Part shown: in pieces, positions 6,210 to 10,169 of the stretch
How the letters are laid out: each line of letters begins with the position of its first letter
Numbering within the stretch: position 1 is the first letter of the stretch
Source of the DNA: Thermoanaerobaculia bacterium
GTDB taxonomy: Bacteria > Acidobacteriota > Thermoanaerobaculia > Multivoradales > JAHEKO01
Direction of reading: 5' to 3'
Length of the DNA: 10,169 bases
Assembly: GCA_029287645.1 (NCBI GenBank)
Contig: JARFQS010000275.1
Coordinates: forward strand, 1 to 10,169
Program-made: the position numbers and the translations under genes
The notes under the pieces: generated by a model
Databases searched by the model: none
What the model saw: the letters and a program-made list of their open reading frames with translations, nothing else
Told to the model about the DNA's origin: nothing

Positions 6210-7190
6210 ATGGATTCCACTCATAGAGTTCCGACCCTGGATGAGATCGCCGAGGCCCGACACCGGCTAGGAGAGCGTATTCGCCGAACCCCGGTCTGGC
6301 GATGGCAAGGTCGGCACCTCGACCGCTCCATCCCACGCTCCACCGAAGTGCACTTGAAGCTGGAGTTGCTCCAGTACGCCGGCACTTTCAAGCCGCGAGC
6401 CGCCCTGCTGAACATGCTCGCGCTGTCGCCGTCAGAACTGGCAAGGGGCGTGACCGCCGTCAGCGCCGGCAACCATGCGATGGCAGTGAGCTTTGCCTGT
6501 CGAGCGCTGGGCAGCAGCGCCAAGGTCGTCATGCCGAGCAATGCAAACCCATATCGGGTCGAAGAGTGCAAGGCCCTGGAGGCGGAGATCGTGCTGGTGC
6601 CGGACGTTCACGCAGCGTTCGACGAAGTGCGGCGAATCGAGGCCGAGGAGGGCCGATCCTTCATTCATCCGTTCGAGGGCTACCTGACCGCCCTCGGAAC
6701 AGCCACCCTCGGCTGGGAGTTGCATCAGCAGGTCCAAGAGCTCGATGCTGTGGTGGTGCCGATCGGTGGTGGTGGTCTTTGTGCGGGCGTCGCTCTGGCG
6801 ACGAAGCTGATGCGAGCCCATTGTCAGGTGATCGGTGTGGAGCCAGAGGGCGCCGATTCGATGCATCGGAGCTTTGCCGCCGGGCGGCCGCAAGGCATCG
6901 AGAAAGTGAGGACCATCGCCGACAGCCTCGGGGCGCCTCATGCAGAACCCTACAGCTTCGATCTCTGCCATCGATTTGTCGATGAGTTGGTGCTGATCGA
7001 CGACCAGCAGCTGCGCCAAGCGATGCGACTCCTCTACGACGAGATGAAACTGGTCGTAGAACCAGCGGGAGCGGCCGCAACTGCAGCGCTTTGCGGTCCG
7101 CTTTCAGAGCGTCTCTCAGGCAAGCGGGTCGGACTGATCGTCTGTGGCAGCAATATCGATCCGGACACTTTCCACCGACTCGTCTCTTGA
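6210..7190 (+). CDS. Threonine dehydratase-like PLP enzyme (fold type II)
   Basis: A 326-residue enzyme of the serine/threonine dehydratase family. GTFKPRAA at 58-65 holds the Schiff-base Lys61 (family S-F-K-x-R-G), SAGNHA at 85-90 the Asn that contacts PLP, and GGGGL at 186-190 the phosphate loop; EPAGAAA at 284-290 and CGSN at 312-315 complete the site. There is no C-terminal ACT domain, so it resembles catabolic dehydratase, serine racemase or hydroxyaspartate dehydratase rather than biosynthetic IlvA. Expected chemistry is beta-elimination of water or ammonia, or racemisation, of a hydroxy- or amino-substituted amino acid. The family normally begins shortly before PTLDEIAEARHRL, so ATG 6210 (TGAGGA upstream) is preferred over ATG 6150, which adds 20 residues. 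It is divergent from the ligase gene. Its last 18 codons and stop are part of the 67-bp repeat copied at 9169-9235. Confidence 0.88.
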   Translation: MDSTHRVPTLDEIAEARHRLGERIRRTPVWRWQGRHLDRSIPRSTEVHLKLELLQYAGTFKPRAALLNMLALSPSELARGVTAVSAGNHAMAVSFACRALGSSAKVVMPSNANPYRVEECKALEAEIVLVPDVHAAFDEVRRIEAEEGRSFIHPFEGYLTALGTATLGWELHQQVQELDAVVVPIGGGGLCAGVALATKLMRAHCQVIGVEPEGADSMHRSFAAGRPQGIEKVRTIADSLGAPHAEPYSFDLCHRFVDELVLIDDQQLRQAMRLLYDEMKLVVEPAGAAATAALCGPLSERLSGKRVGLIVCGSNIDPDTFHRLVS

Positions 7191-7199
7191 ACCTCCGGG
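7133..7199 (+). repeat. 67-bp direct repeat, left copy
   Basis: Bases 7133-7199 are identical to 9169-9235, an offset of 2036 bases. This copy is the genuine 3' end of the PLP enzyme gene: it encodes residues 309-326, the stop at 7188-7190 and nine bases after it. Identity ends with a mismatch at 7200/9236, followed by three more matching bases. It marks the left edge of a two-gene cassette. Confidence 0.97.
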
Positions 7200-7408
7200 T
7201 CTCAATGCACCGTCTTCGAAGCGCACCTGGTCCTCGAGCTAATCGATTGACTACCCTTTCGCTGCATTTCCGACTGCCCCCCGAGCAGCATCACTCTTCG
7301 ATTCATAGCAATATCCGCATACACACAGAGACTTGCGTCTGCGAAGCGATAGGTAGATCGTTATATGGTTGAGCTGATATTGGCTGACGGCCGTAGGAGA
7401 CCCAACAT
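7200..7408. other. Intergenic leader of the cassette genes
   Basis: This gap of 209 bases between the left repeat copy and the Cys-rich gene is visibly richer in A and T than its surroundings, especially 7290-7380, which fits a promoter region for the two cassette genes. AGGAG at 7395-7399 is the ribosome site of the next gene. I could not place a well-spaced -35/-10 pair; TTATAT near 7360 is a possible -10 element. No terminator hairpin for the PLP gene was seen. Confidence 0.4.
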
Positions 7409-7966
7409 ATGCAGTGTCAACTGAGAGTCCTGCCGCAGGCGGGCAGAGAACTGACGTGGTGGGAAAGGGTGCTATCCCGCGCCCGTCAGCGGGGCCACTA
7501 CATTCGGCACGTGGCAAACAGGCTGCGGGATGATCCGATGTTGGTCGTGGGCAAGCTGCGAGGTGTTCTGGGGCTGGCCGGACGGGAGGTCCCTGCGGAG
7601 ACCCGTGATTCAGTGAAGAGCAATCTGGGGTTGTCGCCGGGAGATTCTGTCCGGATCAAGTCACGGGAAGAAATCTTGGCCACGCTGGATGAGGAAGGTC
7701 GTTGTGAGGGTCTGGGGTATATGTCCTCAGAACAGGATCGCTACTGCGGAGGCACCTACAAGGTACTGAAACGTGTGGAGCTCTTCTTCGACGAACGGAC
7801 CCAGAAAATGCTGAAGGTGAAGAATACGGTGCTCCTGGACAAAGTCTACTGCGAGCCCGAGCTACACGGGGACCCGAGGATAGCGGGTTGTCAGCGAATG
7901 TGCTTTCTCTTCTGGAAAGAAGCGTGGTTGGAACGTGTCGACGCCGAGGCGAAAGGCGACAAATGA
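7409..7966 (+). CDS. Conserved Cys-rich hypothetical protein
   Basis: A 185-residue protein of unknown function. The N-terminal 70 residues are basic and look variable. From about residue 77 it follows a conserved pattern I recognise from hypothetical proteins: PGDSVRIKSREEILATLD, then a GLGYM segment, RYCGGTYKV at 111-119, KVYCEPELHG at 145-154 and GCQRMCFLFWKEAWLERV at 160-177. Cysteines 113, 148, 161 and 165 sit at the conserved places and could bind a metal or form a redox pair. Relatives I recall have a further Cys (a KTC motif) that seems replaced by VEL here. I recall such proteins beside acyltransferase, glycosyltransferase or peptide-modification genes, but not their function. ATG 7409 has AGGAG nine bases upstream. 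The acyltransferase follows 31 bases later, so the two are probably co-transcribed. Confidence 0.8.
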   Translation: MQCQLRVLPQAGRELTWWERVLSRARQRGHYIRHVANRLRDDPMLVVGKLRGVLGLAGREVPAETRDSVKSNLGLSPGDSVRIKSREEILATLDEEGRCEGLGYMSSEQDRYCGGTYKVLKRVELFFDERTQKMLKVKNTVLLDKVYCEPELHGDPRIAGCQRMCFLFWKEAWLERVDAEAKGDK

Positions 7967-7997
7967 CACCACGTTGGACGGGGAAGTCAGTACTGTG

Positions 7998-9173
7998 ATG
8001 CCAGAACCCATCGATCGCACCGGACTACAAGTGGTCGAGATCAGTGCCCGGCGTGGCCTAGAACAATACCGGGGCCCCTGGGAGGTGTTGCTGGCCCGTG
8101 ATCCATATGGTGACTTCTTCGACACCTATGAGTGGCTGAGCACCTGGCTCGAGTTCTTCTGGCAGGATCGTCCGATTGCATTTCTGTTCGTCTATCGTGA
8201 TGGTGAGCTTCTGGCACTGCTGCCGTTGCTCTCCGACGAGGCGGGCGAGACCTGGTGCCGACATACACTCTCTCTTCCCATCAACCACTTCTCGACTCGT
8301 GCCGACCTGATCGGCGAGAAGACAACGCAGGGTGTCCTCGAGGCCCTATGGGGGCATCTGAGCGAGACACGTCGGGCGGTGCGTCTCGGCTTGCAGTCGG
8401 TCGCAACAGATTCAAGTCTGTTGCCGGCACTCGAGCAGGTGGCAGATGTCCAACGACTACGGATTCAGGAATGGCCGGCCCTGGTGTGCCCGCTCGTGCG
8501 TATCGAAGGCGACTGGGATGGTTACCTGGCTTCCTTGTCGAAGCATGTCCGCAGCGAAATCCGGCGAAAGCGGCGCAAGTTCGAGCGAGCGGGTGACGTA
8601 GAGTTGCGGATTGTCACCTCACCGGATGATTCGCGGGCGGCCATGGAGGACATCCTGCACATCGAGGAAAGGAGCTGGAAAGAGGCCAGCCAAAGCTCTT
8701 TTACGGCAGTTCGAGGCCTGGCCGACTTCTACAACACGCTGTCCTTACGCTGCGCTCGTCGTGGATGGCTGCGCAACTACATCCTCTATGTCGACGATGT
8801 TCCGGTGGCACACATGGTAGGCATGGTCTATCGACACCGGTACTACGCCTTGAAGACGTCCTTCGACGAGCACTATTCCAAACTTTCGCCGGGAGCGGTG
8901 TTGGCAGTGTACGTTCTCGAGCAGGCCTTCGCCGAACGACTTCACGTATTCGACTTTCTGGGGCTGCCGTCCCGTTGGAAAGACGAACTGGCCAACGACG
9001 TTCGCGAGCATGTGGGTCGGTGCCTCTTCGAAGAGAGGCAGCTCCGTTGCCGTACGTGTGCGTACTTCCACAACCGGTTGAAGCCGGTTATCAAGAACCA
9101 CCTACCGGACGCCATTGTTCAGGGACGGACCAAGGACACACGATCCTCCGTTGTGAAACCACGCGACAACTGA
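7998..9173 (+). CDS. GNAT_6 (CelD/BioF2-like) acyltransferase
   Basis: A 391-residue member of the GNAT_6/CelD-like acetyltransferase group, related in fold to FemAB aminoacyl transferases. The N-terminal signature is FFDTYEWLSTWLEFFW (40-55) followed by a strand with RDGELLALLPLL (67-78). The centre has the basic helix SKHVRSEIRRKRRKFE (181-196), typical of this group, and the C-terminal half has the acetyl-CoA-binding arrangement with HYSKLSPGAVL (292-302) and FDFLGLPSRWK (318-328). It should acylate an amine or hydroxyl; members often serve exopolysaccharide or natural-product pathways. No signal peptide or membrane segment. ATG 7998 is preferred (GGGGAAG 11 bases upstream); GTG 7995 or GTG 7935, which overlaps the previous gene, are possible. 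Its TGA stop (9171-9173) lies in the first bases of the right 67-bp repeat, so the present C-terminus may have been set by the rearrangement. Confidence 0.85.
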   Translation: MPEPIDRTGLQVVEISARRGLEQYRGPWEVLLARDPYGDFFDTYEWLSTWLEFFWQDRPIAFLFVYRDGELLALLPLLSDEAGETWCRHTLSLPINHFSTRADLIGEKTTQGVLEALWGHLSETRRAVRLGLQSVATDSSLLPALEQVADVQRLRIQEWPALVCPLVRIEGDWDGYLASLSKHVRSEIRRKRRKFERAGDVELRIVTSPDDSRAAMEDILHIEERSWKEASQSSFTAVRGLADFYNTLSLRCARRGWLRNYILYVDDVPVAHMVGMVYRHRYYALKTSFDEHYSKLSPGAVLAVYVLEQAFAERLHVFDFLGLPSRWKDELANDVREHVGRCLFEERQLRCRTCAYFHNRLKPVIKNHLPDAIVQGRTKDTRSSVVKPRDN

Positions 9174-9235
9174 TCGTCTGTGGCAGCAATATCGATCCGG
9201 ACACTTTCCACCGACTCGTCTCTTGAACCTCCGGG
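9169..9235 (+). repeat. 67-bp direct repeat, right copy
   Basis: An exact duplicate of 7133-7199, detached from the rest of the PLP enzyme gene. In the frame of that gene it still encodes LIVCGSNIDPDTFHRLVS and a stop at 9224-9226, but nothing of the enzyme precedes it. It overlaps the end of the acyltransferase gene, in another frame, by five bases. It marks the right edge of the cassette. Confidence 0.97.
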
Positions 9236-9249
9236 GCTCGGAACCGCTC

Positions 9250-9400
9250 TGGTCCGGGCTTCCCGGGCTGTGCCGCACAGCCGCTGGAGTACGACCTCCA
9301 ACGCTTCGATCCAGGCCTCCAGGCTCCCACCCGCTCCAGAGTTTCCAGACCAGGGAACGAACAGTCGAACCGGAAGCGCCGAGAAGAACTGAACCTTTTC
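9250..9400 (-). pseudogene. Remnant of a second pyrroline-5-carboxylate reductase-like gene
   Basis: Read on the minus strand, this segment encodes pieces matching the C-terminus of the intact reductase at 1542-2324, but in two frames: VEIEEKV, then (frame shifted near 9353) GLETLERVG, then (shifted back near 9330) GSLEAWIEALEVVLQRLCG. The intact protein has GLQALERTGSLAAWIEALEALLPKLDG. At DNA level 9295-9328 matches 1586-1619 at 28 of 34 positions by eye, with 14 consecutive identical bases (9303-9316 with 1594-1607). One base gained and one lost explain the two shifts. The Rossmann domain, about 190 residues, is absent; the segment is bounded by the cytochrome stop at 9458 and by the right 67-bp repeat, and no stop codon marks its own end. 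It is a dead fragment. Limits are approximate. Confidence 0.75.
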
Positions 9401-9457
9401 CTCGATCTCGACCGCGCCGCTCTCCTCCCGATCGGCGTGCCGGCCCATCTCCGTGAC

Positions 9458-10169
9458 CTACTTGCCCGAGCTCCGGCGTTCTTCAAGCCACTCCTGCAGC
9501 TCGGCAACCCGCTTCGCGTGTGTGTAGTAGCCGTCGGCGAAAACGGCGTAGTCCCCGCCGCCTGCCATCGCCGAGGCGAATCGTATCGAGTTGGAGTACA
9601 ACAGCCAGATGTCGGCCCACTTCCGTTCGATCGCCTCATCGAACGGGCTGCCTCCTGCGGAGGGTCCCTCCGCCTCCCCGAGGTCCCAGATCTCCTGCAG
9701 CATGCCCGTCGCCGTGAGGGTGGCGGCATTGGTCGTCTCGTGAGACTTGTCGTAGCGTGCGAAGTGACCTCGCACCCAGGAGGTCCCGTGGCAATTCAGG
9801 CAGATGGCCTCCATCTCGGCTCGCCTCTTCGCCTGCTCATCGGGGCCGATCAGAAAGTCGGTTGCCGGGGTGCCGTCAAACGCCGTAGGCAGGGGCAGGC
9901 CATCCTTGTTGCGGATCTTGGTGGTGTCCGGATCCTTGGGATGGGCGTGCGAATAGACGAGGCCGAAGATCCTCCAGGAGATCCGATTGTTCATCTGGTG
10001 CGTGCGCCGGGCGACGAGCTCCCCGTCCGCGTCGACCAACAGGCTGACGTGACAGGCGGCGCAGGTCGGGGCCGTGAAGTCTCTGCCGATCACCCAGGGC
10101 ACCGCGTCGAAATTCCACTCGTGCTGCTTTGTGTGGAAGATATTTCCGTGCTTGCTCGCGGAGTAGACC
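9458..10169 (-). CDS. HAO-like multihaem cytochrome c, C-terminal part
   Basis: This gene runs in from the right edge; 236 codons are readable from 10168 down to the TAG at 9458-9460. Two CxxCH haem-binding motifs are seen: CAACH at 10049-10063 and CLNCH at 9788-9802. The sequence around them, with SKHGNIFHTKQHEW, then PWVIGRDFTAPTCAACH and a long His-containing helical tail (ARYDKSHETTNAATL, then YTHAKRVAELQEW), follows the pattern of the octahaem hydroxylamine oxidoreductase family, whose members oxidise hydroxylamine or hydrazine or reduce nitrite. The two motifs would be the last haems; the others lie outside the window. The protein acts in the periplasm after haem attachment. Apparent GTG start at 10102 is internal and is rejected because the homologous pattern continues upstream. 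No partner gene is visible. Family likely; direction of catalysis unknown. Confidence 0.85.
   Translation of the reverse strand, partial: VYSASKHGNIFHTKQHEWNFDAVPWVIGRDFTAPTCAACHVSLLVDADGELVARRTHQMNNRISWRIFGLVYSHAHPKDPDTTKIRNKDGLPLPTAFDGTPATDFLIGPDEQAKRRAEMEAICLNCHGTSWVRGHFARYDKSHETTNAATLTATGMLQEIWDLGEAEGPSAGGSPFDEAIERKWADIWLLYSNSIRFASAMAGGGDYAVFADGYYTHAKRVAELQEWLEERRSSGK

Noticed and set aside
8765..9226. Plus-strand frame ending in the same 18 residues as the PLP enzyme
   Set aside because: A frame inside the acyltransferase gene that happens to run into the right repeat copy; the shared end only reflects the 67-bp duplication.
7133..9235. The repeat-flanked segment as an insertion sequence or composite transposon
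   Set aside because: There is no transposase, no terminal inverted repeats were seen, and a 67-bp direct repeat is far longer than normal target-site duplications.
9091..9729. Minus-strand open frame of 212 codons across the repeat, the reductase remnant and the cytochrome end
   Set aside because: It joins pieces of unrelated sequences; most is a shadow of the cytochrome gene, and only GLETLERVG belongs to the reductase remnant.

Overview
The window looks like chromosome of a GC-rich Gram-negative bacterium. Base composition is high in G and C throughout, one protein carries a lipoprotein signal typical of an outer-membrane or periplasmic location, and a multihaem c-type cytochrome lies at the right edge. 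I cannot name the taxon from sequence alone. No tRNA, rRNA, CRISPR array, transposase or integrase was seen.

Left part (1-1346): the 3' end of a fasciclin-domain gene on the plus strand, a strong rho-independent terminator (401-440), then a lipoprotein beta-carbonic anhydrase (600-1346). Both look like envelope housekeeping or stress genes.

Centre (1542-7190): a cluster of metabolic enzymes. Four genes lie on the minus strand, in transcription order: a short IucA/IucC (NIS synthetase)-like ligase, a gamma-glutamylcyclotransferase-fold protein, a coenzyme-B12 carbon-skeleton mutase with its B12 domain fused at the C-terminus, and a divergent pyrroline-5-carboxylate-reductase-like enzyme that overlaps the mutase gene by 8 bases. 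A threonine-dehydratase-like fold-type II PLP enzyme is transcribed divergently, and a 7-bp-arm inverted repeat lies between the two start regions. Together these suggest a pathway that makes or breaks down an unusual amino acid: rearrangement of a glutamate-like skeleton, imine reduction, ammonia elimination, and ATP-dependent amide formation with possible gamma-glutamyl release. The pathway is inference; the families are well supported. An 18-bp identical element (1512-1529 and 4853-4870) sits just after two of the minus-strand genes.

Right part (7133-10169): a two-gene cassette (a Cys-rich conserved hypothetical and a GNAT_6/CelD-type acyltransferase) is flanked by an exact 67-bp direct repeat. 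The left copy is the 3' end of the PLP enzyme gene; the right copy is a detached duplicate that also supplies the acyltransferase stop codon. Beyond the right copy lies a frameshifted remnant of a second pyrroline-5-carboxylate-reductase-like gene on the minus strand, then the 3' part of an HAO-like multihaem cytochrome running off the window. This indicates insertion or rearrangement at the edge of the metabolic cluster.
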